A stretch of DNA of 49,031 nt from an uncultured Candidatus Nitrosopumilus sp. (GCA_905479565.1 CAJQMY010000007.1:1-49031), one strand, 5' to 3'; positions 16,833 through 24,567 are shown, counted from the stretch's first letter. Numbers and translations: made by a program. The notes: a model not told the origin generated them from the letters alone.

Positions 16833-17311
16833 TTATTCAACTGACACGATTTTGCCCTTTGGCTTTTCTTCGGCAAGGGCAAATGTCAATGCCAGTATCC
16901 CGTTTGTGTACTTGGCTTTTGCGGAATTTTCATCCACTTTGTATTTCAGTGGAATCTTGACACTGTATTTTCTACCCTCATGTTCTGCAGATATCGAGAC
17001 AATGCCATCTGTGACATCAACCTGTATGTCTGATTTTTTGATTCCTGGCATTTCAGTTACCAGTTGGAGTATCTTTTCCTTTTCGTCAAGGGTCTCATCC
17101 ACATGCGGCTCCCTTGCACCATCAAGATTTGCCCGTCTTGCATTTCCACATTCCTTTACTCGGGGTTTGCCGTCAGGTCCACGGTCATCTGATAGCCGTA
17201 GTAGTATGGACCACAAGCTTGCACTTGTCTTCTGTTTGGATTTTCAAAGATGTCGCCCGTGTTAAAAAAATCGATTCGACATTCTTCGAAATGTATTTTC
17301 GAATTGGTCAT
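16833..17311 (-). pseudogene. hsp20: Hsp20/alpha-crystallin small heat-shock protein, frame broken near 17180
   Basis: The downstream part encodes an alpha-crystallin domain (VTEMPGIKKSDIQVDV... to ...NGILALTFALAEE). The normal N-terminal part lies one frame away: from ATG 17311 it reads MTNSKIHFEECRIDFF... to CGPYYYGYQMTV, which should continue as GPDGKPRVKECGN. One additional C in the CC at 17179-17180 (G on the coding strand) would join the parts into a 159-residue protein, normal for the family. The ATG at 17216 that opens the shorter 127-residue frame gives an unrelated N-terminus and is unlikely to be used. It is the first gene of a set with the microproteins at 16666-16818, 16459-16653 and 16190-16462. 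A TTTATATTTT box at about 17362-17371 is its likely promoter. Confidence 0.7.
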
Positions 17312-17446
17312 CAAACCACATTTGTTATCACTGAATGTATGTAATGCAGCTTACAAAATATAAATATTTCTAATAATTCATCCATAAATTACATAATGTC
17401 CTATTTATGACAAAATTAAAATATCTGATAGGTTCGTATTGCAACA

Positions 17447-17665
17447 ATGCAGTCCCATATTCTTGAATACGACAAGATGCAGGCAAAGCCAAGATCAGAA
17501 AGACAAGTGACGTATTTTTGCAGGCTGTGCAGAAAATATAACATAAAAACAAGAAAGGCCCATCTGCAGAACTTCCACAATGCAAGTCGGGATACCGTCA
17601 CCAAACGCAGCAACAATGATCTTGTTGACGTGATTTTTACTACATCATATCAGTCCAGGTCCTGA
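17447..17665 (+). CDS. C2H2-type zinc-finger small protein
   Basis: The 72-residue basic protein holds one finger of the form C-x2-C-x10-H-x4-H (YFCRLCRKYNIKTRKAHLQNFH) between an N-terminal helix and a Ser/Asn-rich tail. An AT-rich box near 17411-17422 is placed for a short-leader start. Such single-finger proteins in archaea are thought to bind nucleic acid, but the target is unknown. Its last 21 bases overlap the convergent 43-residue zinc protein. Confidence 0.6.
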   Translation: MQSHILEYDKMQAKPRSERQVTYFCRLCRKYNIKTRKAHLQNFHNASRDTVTKRSNNDLVDVIFTTSYQSRS

Positions 17666-17776
17666 GAACTCTTTTCTGCACCTCAGCGAACAAAACTCAC
17701 TCTCACGGGTATCGCAATCTTCACCCATGGGACATAGAAACTCCTTTCCGCAAACTGGACATGTGTGCTGCTTCAT
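17645..17776 (-). CDS. 43-residue Cys-rich zinc microprotein
   Basis: The frame encodes CPVCGKEFLCPMGEDC followed by FCSLRCRKEF, a ligand pattern like small treble-clef zinc domains, in which the FCSxxC turn is typical. Seven cysteines in 43 residues and uninterrupted coding character support it even though it is short. It lies between the C2H2 gene and the Hsp20 gene at 18031. Its promoter may lie in the AATATTTTATAAA region near 17833-17844. Confidence 0.55.
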   Translation of the reverse strand: MKQHTCPVCGKEFLCPMGEDCDTRESEFCSLRCRKEFSGPGLI

Positions 17777-17857
17777 CTGTTCACTTCCTTGGGAATGTGT
17801 GCAAAATTAAAAAATAAAGTTTTTGGAAAAAATTTATAAAATATTTTGCCGCATATT

Positions 17858-17942
17858 CACTCGATAACGAGTGCGCTTCATTAGTCAAAACGCAATATGC
17901 GTTCGTTAGTCCCCGAGAGCCATACATTTTCACACTCGGGGA
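17858..17942. other. Cluster of three perfect hairpins upstream of Hsp20
   Basis: Three perfect inverted repeats occur in 85 bp: CACTCG/CGAGTG (17858-17863 with 17868-17873), AACGCA/TGCGTT (17889-17894 with 17898-17903) and TCCCCGAG/CTCGGGGA (17910-17917 with 17935-17942). They follow an AATTTATAAAATAT box at 17831-17844 and precede the Hsp20 ATG by about 90 bases. They could be operators, a structured leader or a small RNA. Confidence 0.45.
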
Positions 17943-18030
17943 CATTGCCAATATTGAAAGAGATGCTGGTTTTCAAATGACGATAACCAATTATGATAAT
18001 CTACAAAAAAATTAAATTTCTATTTTACCT

Positions 18031-18546
18031 ATGACTACCCTAATGACCAATAACAATCAAGACGATAACGATGAAAAAAGAAAACTAATTCCATTTTGGA
18101 ATTCGGGGTTCAATGATCTGGACAAAGTCTTTGACAACTTCAAGCGAGATTTTGAACACGCCTTTACGTCAGCATTTTCGACGACAAAACCATTTGGCCA
18201 TATGTTTGAGCAATCATCTTCTACTGTATGTGATTTGGTGGACGAAGGAGACAAGTTTGTAGTCACTGCAGACATGCCACGAATAAACAAAGATGAAATT
18301 AACCTGGACGTAGGCGATGATTACATAGACATCTCGGCTGAACACAAGGAATCCGAAGAGGAAAAGAAGAAGAAATACATCAGAAAAGAGCACAGCGAGA
18401 TATCCATTCACAGACGAATGTCTCTTCCTGGACGAGTGAAATCATCAGAGGTAAAGGCCAAGCTAGACAACGGCATACTCACAGTTGATCTTCCAAAGGA
18501 GAATCCCACTCCTCAGCCAAAAACGACTAAAATTAGCATAGAGTAA
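18031..18546 (+). CDS. hsp20: Hsp20/alpha-crystallin small heat-shock protein
   Basis: The 171-residue chaperone holds unfolded proteins until ATP-dependent systems refold them. It has a variable N-terminus with the FDNFKRDFEHAF helix, a complete alpha-crystallin domain (about 66-155) including the NGILTVDLPKE beta9 motif, and a C-terminal tail TTKISIE carrying the I-x-I motif used for oligomer assembly. ATG 18043 is an alternative start four codons in. It converges on two zinc microprotein genes and follows a hairpin cluster at 17858-17942. Confidence 0.92.
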   Translation: MTTLMTNNNQDDNDEKRKLIPFWNSGFNDLDKVFDNFKRDFEHAFTSAFSTTKPFGHMFEQSSSTVCDLVDEGDKFVVTADMPRINKDEINLDVGDDYIDISAEHKESEEEKKKKYIRKEHSEISIHRRMSLPGRVKSSEVKAKLDNGILTVDLPKENPTPQPKTTKISIE

Positions 18547-18597
18547 AAAAGGCTAAATTCTCAATTTATTCTTTCTTTTTATTTTTATGCAAAAAAT

Positions 18598-18762
18598 CTA
18601 TTTTATTCTTGCACCTTCTGTCTTTTTCTTCTCAAACTCCATCATTTTTCTGAAGCATACAAGCATCTCTTCATTGACATGAGTGAGTTTTGACAATTTA
18701 CATATTGGGCAGATTTCATATCTCTCTTTTAATTCTGGGGTGCTGTCATTCTTTGGATACAA
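18598..18762 (-). CDS. 54-residue CxxC microprotein
   Basis: The frame opens at TTG 18762, right after an in-frame stop, and encodes YEICPICKLSKL followed by a helix with a third cysteine and a Lys/Glu-rich end (RKMMEFEKKKTEGARIK). It starts 29 bases after the stop of the zinc-ribbon gene at 18792-18974 and is probably its operon partner. The peptide reads as coding, but the start codon is uncertain. Confidence 0.5.
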   Translation of the reverse strand: MYPKNDSTPELKERYEICPICKLSKLTHVNEEMLVCFRKMMEFEKKKTEGARIK

Positions 18763-18791
18763 TCAAGAGCAATTTCTTTAAAAAAATAATT

Positions 18792-18974
18792 CTAGTGGGA
18801 CTGGGTTTGAACCAACATCGAATTAACATCCATTATCATGCAGGCAGGATGCATTCTTTTTTCTGCCATTATCCCACAAGTGTGACAGAAAAGTCTTATT
18901 GGTTCGTTGCAGAACTTGCATACTCTTTCCACTTCTAGTTTAGAGTTGCAAATTTTACATGACTTGTTTTCCAT
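18792..18974 (-). CDS. Three-pair zinc-ribbon microprotein (copy B)
   Basis: The 60-residue protein matches copy A at 16459-16653 in every ligand spacing: C-x2-C-x9-C-x2-C-x7-C-x2-C-G-x-M-x-E-K-R-x-H-x2-C. ATG 18974 is preferred over ATG 18992 because the TTTTTAAACC box at 18997-19006 predicts a start near 18977. Both paralogues sit beside an Hsp20 gene, suggesting a repeated functional association. The function is unknown. Confidence 0.65.
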   Translation of the reverse strand: MENKSCKICNSKLEVERVCKFCNEPIRLFCHTCGIMAEKRMHPACMIMDVNSMLVQTQSH

Positions 18975-19040
18975 GAGGTATTCTATGTGCAATGTGGTTT
19001 AAAAACAATGTGAAAATTAGAATGGCCTAATTAGCTGTTT

Positions 19041-19316
19041 CTAATTTTTTCTTTGCTGTCGCTGCTGCAGCCATTTTGCAATGCCGATTATTCCTGCAAC
19101 AACTGCAAGCATTACAAAAACCCACAACATCAAACTTCCAAAGTTAAAGTTGCTTCCAATGTCCACACCTTTTGTTTTTAGTATGTGCTGTCTGAATTCC
19201 TCATCATCTTTTTTGCAAAGAACATTCGTTGTTGTATTTTAGATCAAGATTGGATGACTTGTCTTTTCAAACAAATCTTCTTGTCTTGTAGGTCCTTTGA
19301 ATAGTTTATCCAGCAT
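19041..19316 (-). pseudogene. Broken small membrane protein gene with zinc-finger-like segment
   Basis: From ATG 19316 the frame reads MLDKLFKGPTRQEDLFEKTSHP and hits TAA at 19241-19239. After a short stretch, the same frame resumes with KKDDEEFRQHILKTKG, a transmembrane helix (LMLWVFVMLAVVAGIIGIA) and a basic end, stopping at 19041. Between them the adjacent frame reads NLDLKYNNECSL, which would bridge the parts if two small indels were corrected and would give a C-x-x-C-x8-H pattern. It is a decayed gene, or a sequence with errors; two separate small genes are less likely. Confidence 0.4.
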
Positions 19317-19382
19317 TTCACAAATACATTCATGCAAATAGAGGTTTCAATACAACAACTGGGTTTGTGTCAAATGCTGTCA

Positions 19383-20579
19383 TCAGCCAATAAGATAAGA
19401 CTGTGCTGAATTTGGCGAAAGGGGGACCTTGTCATTTAATGACTTCCATACAAAAGTTTCAATGAAATAATTATTTGCCTTTGTCGGAACCCATGATTGA
19501 GACAGATCCAGGCTCTGATTTGATGTCAATTCTCCCTGAATCCAAGACAATAACACGACAGATCCTGAATCATCTTTTACCTGTATGATGTATACAAATG
19601 GCTGATCATAGTCCTGATTGTTGCTAATCTTGCCGACAATCTGACTCGTTTCGTTTATTGCAAGTTCTGCTGGCATATCAAAACTATTCGTAAACAAAAC
19701 ATCACTAATGGAAATTCTCTGAATGGGAGAAATTTCGGACTCGAGTTTGGATTTTATCTGAATGTCCAAGTCATCTTGGATGGAATTGGGATGAGGAATC
19801 GTGTTGTCTTCATATTTTGCATAAATGGAATCATCAGGAATGGCAAATAACCTATTCCCACTAGAGGTGCTGGTCTGCGTAAAAGAAAATGCAGTCTCAA
19901 ATATTCCAGAGTCATCTCCGGTTTCTATTGCATCTACAATGATCCCTGCCTCGTCAGAATTAGATGAAATTTCTACTTTGATTCTGTCTACTGCCTCAGG
20001 ATTAAGATTCATGTCAGGATCCGTTACTTGAATTTTGGCGGTATCGCCAACTAGGAATGTCTGCTTGTCAAAAGTCATTTCCCCAACGTTCCAACTTATC
20101 ATTGCAGAGGTAGTCAAGACCACGCCGTCTGCAAACTCAAATGATATCGTCAGTCCCCCATCCCGTTCAACCTCCAAGAAACCATTAGTCGGACCGTCTC
20201 CGGATGTACGCGGATTGGTATCTGGATTTCCATCATCGTCAACATCATGCAAAAAACCTGTAAGGATGACCTCTCCTGTGAATACGCCACTGTTGAAATC
20301 CGTCTCTGTCAACTTGTATGGCTTTAGAGAATGCTCGCTGGTGTGAATTTTTATGAAATGCCTCTCCTGAGTACCTATGGTGTCAATGCCATTTTTGTTG
20401 GCATTCCAGCTTGGTGCAACCACTGTTATGTGTACCTTATCTGTCCATGTGTATACTTCCTTGTCTGTGAAGATTGGTGCATATGGCTTGAAATAATCTG
20501 GAATCTTTTCTGCGTGTGCACTCCCAACTGAGACAGTGGAAAAAAATACAGATAAAAGAAAAATCAATTTAAAATTCAT
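19383..20579 (-). CDS. Secreted surface protein with one Ig-like repeat unit
   Basis: The protein (398 residues from ATG 20579) starts with a signal peptide ending SAHAE. Its central part (about residues 35-290) is homologous to one unit of the two-repeat protein at 2085-4241: YTWTDKVHITVVAP, FTGEVILTGFLHD, SGDGPTNGFL and VTDPDMNLNPE all recur in order. The last 115 residues form a different beta domain (LAINETSQIVGKISNNQDYDQPF), similar to archaeal domains that bind surface polymers. It lies alone on the minus strand. It is probably exported and associated with the S-layer. Confidence 0.8.
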   Translation of the reverse strand: MNFKLIFLLSVFFSTVSVGSAHAEKIPDYFKPYAPIFTDKEVYTWTDKVHITVVAPSWNANKNGIDTIGTQERHFIKIHTSEHSLKPYKLTETDFNSGVFTGEVILTGFLHDVDDDGNPDTNPRTSGDGPTNGFLEVERDGGLTISFEFADGVVLTTSAMISWNVGEMTFDKQTFLVGDTAKIQVTDPDMNLNPEAVDRIKVEISSNSDEAGIIVDAIETGDDSGIFETAFSFTQTSTSSGNRLFAIPDDSIYAKYEDNTIPHPNSIQDDLDIQIKSKLESEISPIQRISISDVLFTNSFDMPAELAINETSQIVGKISNNQDYDQPFVYIIQVKDDSGSVVLLSWIQGELTSNQSLDLSQSWVPTKANNYFIETFVWKSLNDKVPLSPNSAQSYLIG

Positions 20580-20841
20580 CTGGCAAATCAACACAGGTAG
20601 TTACAATGTCTTGTCAAATAATGCTTCTGTTAGAAAATAGATTCTGAAATAAAGAAAGAATCCTCCCTTTTTGTCAGTTTTTATCCGAGTATTTTCATAT
20701 CGCCAAGATCTAATTGTGTTGACTACCTTGATGAAATAACTCTAGAGGAATCTCTTCGCCAATCCTTTGAAATTCTTCTTTCGTTATCTTCATTTTCTGA
20801 TCTTGTATGCGGGTGGAACCTTAAAAAGACCATCAGAGTAG

Positions 20842-20936
20842 TGGACCGGATGGGATTTGAACCCACGACCTTTGCGGGAAGTAATTTCCTTACGCAGTGT
20901 GAGTGCGTCATCCAAACCAAACTAGACGACCGGTCC
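20842..20936 (-). tRNA. tRNA-Val (CAC) with a 20-nt intron after position 44
   Basis: Acceptor arms GGACCGG (20936-20930) and CCGGTCC (20849-20843) pair perfectly and A73 is at 20842; no CCA is encoded. The anticodon arm is ACGCA-CTCACAC-TGCGT, giving anticodon CAC. The T arm is GTGGG-TTCAAAT-CCCAT. Between the anticodon stem and the T arm there are 25 bases instead of about five. Removing 20871-20890 leaves a five-base variable loop. The junctions form a bulge-helix-bulge: TGCG pairs with CGCA, GGAA pairs with TTCC, and three-base bulges TAA and AAG hold the two cuts. Splicing by the archaeal endonuclease is therefore expected. Confidence 0.92.
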
Positions 20937-21028
20937 AACTAATTGTTCAATTGGGAGTTTTTTTGTCTTTGCTATGTGATTATGTCATTATTACCTTGGT
21001 TTTTTTACTAATTTTGAAAATAGTTTTC

Positions 21029-21277
21029 ATGTCTTTGCAAGAATTTGATGCATTAATTGATCGAATGAAATTGGCGTTTGAATACGCCGATAATTTAGGA
21101 CAATATGTGGAGGCCGCTAGAGTTTTGTTTCAAATGAATGAACAGCTCCCTGAAGATCTGCAGATGACTTTTGATGAATTGGACAATCCTGATGAGGCAA
21201 AATTTTTTGTCAAGCAATACAACAGTGAATTAAAGTTGGCAATTGTAGATTATAGGCAAAGATTAATGATTTCTTAA
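21029..21277 (+). CDS. Small helical protein, unknown function
   Basis: The 82-residue acidic product (MSLQEFDALIDRMKLAFEYA...) is nearly all helical. An upstream ATG at 20903 lies inside the tRNA gene on the opposite strand and would add a hydrophobic tract; it is rejected in favour of ATG 21029, where the soluble domain begins. No family was recognised. Its end lies three bases from the stop of the convergent L40e gene. Confidence 0.65.
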   Translation: MSLQEFDALIDRMKLAFEYADNLGQYVEAARVLFQMNEQLPEDLQMTFDELDNPDEAKFFVKQYNSELKLAIVDYRQRLMIS

Positions 21278-21279
21278 TT

Positions 21280-21447
21280 TTATTTCTTAACCCCTAGATT
21301 TCTATTCTTTAATCTCAGGTATGGATTTCTACACTTTCTACATCGCGTAGCTCCGATGTCATTTCTAGCACCACATTTGAAACAAATTCTCATTACAAGA
21401 CGTGCTTGTTGTGCAATTCGCTTCTTTTCTGGGTCTGTGATTGGCAT
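21280..21447 (-). CDS. rpl40e: Ribosomal protein L40e
   Basis: This 55-residue protein of the large ribosomal subunit begins MPITDPEKKRIAQQARLVMRIC and contains a zinc ribbon of the form CFKCGARNDIGATRCRKC, followed by a basic RNA-binding end (NPYLRLKNRNLGVKK). The length and sequence match archaeal L40e. In eukaryotes the homologue is fused to ubiquitin. It is followed on the same strand by sucD only upstream of it, so it may share the succinyl-CoA ligase transcript. Confidence 0.93.
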   Translation of the reverse strand: MPITDPEKKRIAQQARLVMRICFKCGARNDIGATRCRKCRNPYLRLKNRNLGVKK

Positions 21448-21478
21448 TTAATTTCCTCCTTTATCTCTCTCTTTTATC

Positions 21479-22396
21479 TCAATCGGATTTCTCAATCTTA
21501 CCTGCTAATAACACTGGTACTTCTGCAGGTCTTTTTGCTACTGGAATATTTGCTTTGTTAAACATTGATACTTTGGATTCAGCTGAACCATAATTTCCCA
21601 TTACGATTGCTCCTGCATGACCCATTCTTTTTTCTTTAGGGGCTGCTCTTCCTGCAATGTATGCTACAGTTGGTTTGTTAAATCCGCTATCAATTATTTT
21701 TTGAGCCAAAATTTCTTCAGAATCCCCTCCTATTTCTCCAACTATCACCAGGCCTTCCATGTCTGGAATGTCTTTTACCATCTCAAATGCATCAATTAGT
21801 CTTGTTCCGTTAACTGGATCTCCTCCAATTCCAATGGTGATTGATTGACCAAATCCAGAATTTGTAAGGGCATCTGAAATTTCATAAAGTAATGTTCCAC
21901 TTTTGGATAATACTGCAATTTTTCCTGCTTTAAATGGCATTGGCGGCATGATTCCTATCTTAATTAATTCTGGAATCATTATTCCTGGTGTGTTTGGTCC
22001 GATCACCACTGCTCCTTTTTGTTTTGCTAGATCCAATGTTTCCATAGTATCTCTAATCGGAACGTGTTCGGGAATTGCAACTAGCAATTTGATTCCTGCA
22101 TTTAATGCGTCTTTGGCAGCACTCAGGAAGAATTTTGCTGGAACAAAGATAATTGAAATTTTTGCATTAGTCGCATCTACTGCTTCTTGCATTGTATTGT
22201 AAATTGGAATTTTGTCTTCGAATTTTTGACCTCCTTTACCTGGAGTGACGCCTGCAATTACATTGGTCCCATACGCTATCATTTGTTTTGCATGTAGTGA
22301 ACCATATGCCCCTGTAATTCCTTGAACGATGACTCCTTTGTTCTCATAATCTGACTCTTCTGGTTTACCTTTTAATAGTTCAAAGATATTTGTCAT
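21479..22396 (-). CDS. sucD: Succinyl-CoA ligase, alpha subunit
   Basis: The subunit binds CoA and carries the phosphohistidine, interconverting succinate and succinyl-CoA with nucleotide triphosphate. It has the N-terminal CoA-binding Rossmann fold (VIVQGITGAYGSLHAKQM), the GEIGGDSEE motif and the active His in GHAGAIVMG. The 305-residue length is standard. Its ATG overlaps the sucC stop by four bases. In an autotroph using the hydroxypropionate/hydroxybutyrate cycle the enzyme links succinyl-CoA to the TCA branch. Confidence 0.95.
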   Translation of the reverse strand: MTNIFELLKGKPEESDYENKGVIVQGITGAYGSLHAKQMIAYGTNVIAGVTPGKGGQKFEDKIPIYNTMQEAVDATNAKISIIFVPAKFFLSAAKDALNAGIKLLVAIPEHVPIRDTMETLDLAKQKGAVVIGPNTPGIMIPELIKIGIMPPMPFKAGKIAVLSKSGTLLYEISDALTNSGFGQSITIGIGGDPVNGTRLIDAFEMVKDIPDMEGLVIVGEIGGDSEEILAQKIIDSGFNKPTVAYIAGRAAPKEKRMGHAGAIVMGNYGSAESKVSMFNKANIPVAKRPAEVPVLLAGKIEKSD

Positions 22397-23499
22397 TTTT
22401 TTATCCCCATAACTGCTGCATTAATTGCATCTTCTACAGAATCAAATATGTTGGTTCTAGAGCCTTGAAGCATTTCTTTTGCTTTTTCTGATTCTGTACC
22501 TTTTAGTCTTGAAAATACTGGTAAATCAATTAAATTATTTTCATATGCCTTAAGAAATGCTTCGGCAACAACCGTGGTCTTTACAATGCCACCATAGAGA
22601 TTTACAAGAATTCCTTTGACTCTTGGTAATTGACTGATTAAAGTTAATGCTTCATACACTGACTCTGTTGTTGCGCCACCACCAACATCTAAGAAACATG
22701 CAGGCTTTCCACCATTATCTGATAGCATATCTAATGTTGACATTACAAGTCCTGCACCATTACCAACCACTGCAATGTCTCCATCAAGTTCAACTAATGA
22801 GAATCCACTTTTTTCAGCTTGCTCTTCAATATCTGTTTTTTCTTGGTATTGTTGTAATTCTGGATGTCTGAAATTACTATTGTCATCTGTAACAAATTTC
22901 CCATCCAGTGCCATGATTGAATCATCTTGCATAATTGCTAATGGGTTAATTTCTACAAGTTCTGCTTCTTTTTCAATTGTTAGTTTTGATAATTTTTTTA
23001 AGGTATCGATAAATTGTTCTGCTGTATTTCCTTCTAACCCCATTTCGTTTGCAACTTTTCTTGCAAGTTCATCTGAAACGTCTCCTAATCCAACTTCTTT
23101 AATAATTTGGTTTTTAACTGATTCGATTTCTACTCCGCCCTCAGATGATGCGATAATTGTATAACATCTCTTTGAACGATTCAAAAATATTGAAAGATAC
23201 AATTCTTTTTTGATATCTGCCATTTTTTCAAGTAAAATTGCTCTTGCCTTTTCACCCTTTATTGTCAAATCCATTACTTGTGGGTATTTTATCTCAAATT
23301 CATCATCATTTTGACATTTTTGGATGCCTCCTGCTTTCCCTCTGCCTCCAACAGGCACCTGGATTTTAATTACAAATGGATATCCTATTTCTTTTGCATG
23401 TTTGCGTCCTTCTTCAATGTTGGTAGATGAGATGCTATCCAGTAAGTTGATTCCATATTCTCGGAACAATTCCTTGGCTTGAAATTCTAATAACTGCAT
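22393..23499 (-). CDS. sucC: Succinyl-CoA ligase, beta subunit
   Basis: The 368-residue nucleotide-binding subunit has an N-terminal ATP-grasp fold (FVIKIQVPVGGRGKAGG, ELVEINPLA) and a C-terminal CoA-ligase domain with FLDVGGGATTE and VKGILVNLYGGI. It pairs with SucD, whose gene it overlaps by four bases, so subunits are made in step. The ADP- or GDP-preference cannot be told from sequence alone. Confidence 0.95.
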   Translation of the reverse strand: MQLLEFQAKELFREYGINLLDSISSTNIEEGRKHAKEIGYPFVIKIQVPVGGRGKAGGIQKCQNDDEFEIKYPQVMDLTIKGEKARAILLEKMADIKKELYLSIFLNRSKRCYTIIASSEGGVEIESVKNQIIKEVGLGDVSDELARKVANEMGLEGNTAEQFIDTLKKLSKLTIEKEAELVEINPLAIMQDDSIMALDGKFVTDDNSNFRHPELQQYQEKTDIEEQAEKSGFSLVELDGDIAVVGNGAGLVMSTLDMLSDNGGKPACFLDVGGGATTESVYEALTLISQLPRVKGILVNLYGGIVKTTVVAEAFLKAYENNLIDLPVFSRLKGTESEKAKEMLQGSRTNIFDSVEDAINAAVMGIKK

Positions 23500-23539
23500 G
23501 CAGAATTAATTATATTTATGGTCTTTATTAACTATGATG

Positions 23540-23869
23540 TTATTTCAATTGCTCATCAAGAAAATCAATCATTTCTAAAAAGCGATCTTTACTTTTCCGT
23601 AATAATTCTTGTGGGTATTCTTCAATGGTGAATACAAATTGTTGATGAAAACTTGGAACTAAAATTCCTCCCGATGTGACCATTTGCTCAATCACGTATC
23701 CTTTGGTAAGCGTACATACGATTTCTTCATAAGATTCTTCTTCTTCTTCAAGAGTTTGTCTGTACAAAACAATTGGTCTGTTTGTTTTTGTAACGATGTT
23801 TGAGCCTTTTTCTAACAGATTTGATAAATGTTGAATTTGCCATGCATCCAGACTAATCTGCTTTACCAT
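23540..23869 (-). CDS. Hypothetical protein upstream of sucCD
   Basis: The 109-residue soluble protein has an N-terminal helix with LDAWQIQHLSNLLEKG, an acidic middle (EEEEESYEEIV) and a C-terminal helix. It has no cysteines or membrane helix, and I do not recognise it. It lies 40 bases before sucC on the same strand and may be co-transcribed. Confidence 0.65.
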   Translation of the reverse strand: MVKQISLDAWQIQHLSNLLEKGSNIVTKTNRPIVLYRQTLEEEEESYEEIVCTLTKGYVIEQMVTSGGILVPSFHQQFVFTIEEYPQELLRKSKDRFLEMIDFLDEQLK

Positions 23870-23982
23870 GAAATTAATATGTGATTTTTCTATTTAACCG
23901 TGATAAAACAACGCATCTTCACAACTTGTCGTGTATGGAATCATTTTGGTTGCGGATTTAAATAAAGAAAATGATTTGGCAC

Positions 23983-24567
23983 TTAGGCCATGTCTAATGC
24001 TCTAGAATGTTTTTTTGTATGTGGTCTCTCACCTGCATACTTTCTTCGCATATGTCCTGATGGTCTTCCATAGATTAATTCAAGGAACCAAGACTCATGT
24101 TCAATCTCTTCAGATAAGATATCTTTTGCAATATCATACGTGGCAGGATCTTTTCCCAATGTCATCTGGCAAATTTTATTCCAGTTGACAATTGCACCCT
24201 GTTCTGCTTTGAGACACTTTTCTAGAATCGCTTTATGATCTGTTGGATTTGCTGGAAGTTGTAAGAATTCGCAGCCAGAAATTTTGATAAATTCTGTTGC
24301 GTCATTTGGAAGAGTCCCGCCTAATTGATAGATTCTTTCAAGACATGATTCAAAGTGACTAAGATCTTCTAATCTTGCGTCTTCGATAATTCCTTTCAAT
24401 CCTTCCCCTTCCATGCCTGTACAATGTGCTCTGAGATTGGTAAAGTAATAGTACGCAGTAAATTCTACTGCCGCATTTTTGATTAGTTCCTTTAGCAATT
24501 CATCAACATTTAGGCCATTTTGTTTTAGAACGTTAATTCCAACAACGTTTGGGGTTGATTCTGACAT
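23983..24567 (-). CDS. Dps-like ferritin-family protein (DPSL)
   Basis: The protein (194 residues) is a four-helix ferritin-like fold with the iron ligand pattern E...E-x2-H (AAVEFTAYYYF, EDLSHFE) and E...E-x2-H (KAEQGAIVNWN, SEEIEHESWF). Cysteines in GCEFLQ and EKCLKAE match the paired cysteines of archaeal DPSL proteins, which use peroxide to oxidise and store iron and protect DNA. ATG 24567 is preferred over ATG 24579 because AT-rich TATA sequence at about 24583-24600 puts the transcript start near 24567. It is transcribed alone. Confidence 0.85.
   Translation of the reverse strand: MSESTPNVVGINVLKQNGLNVDELLKELIKNAAVEFTAYYYFTNLRAHCTGMEGEGLKGIIEDARLEDLSHFESCLERIYQLGGTLPNDATEFIKISGCEFLQLPANPTDHKAILEKCLKAEQGAIVNWNKICQMTLGKDPATYDIAKDILSEEIEHESWFLELIYGRPSGHMRRKYAGERPHTKKHSRALDMA

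Noticed and set aside
17217-17446. Assignment of the Hsp20 start to ATG 17216
   Set aside because: The N-terminus MWSILLRLSDDR is the conserved YYYGYQMTV segment read out of frame.
18801-18830. tRNA T-arm-like text (GGTTCAAAC) on the minus strand
   Set aside because: It encodes the end of the zinc-ribbon protein and no acceptor, D or anticodon arm pairs around it.
20723-20938. 71-residue open frame on the minus strand across the tRNA
   Set aside because: It covers the tRNA-Val gene, whose folding and intron motif explain the sequence.
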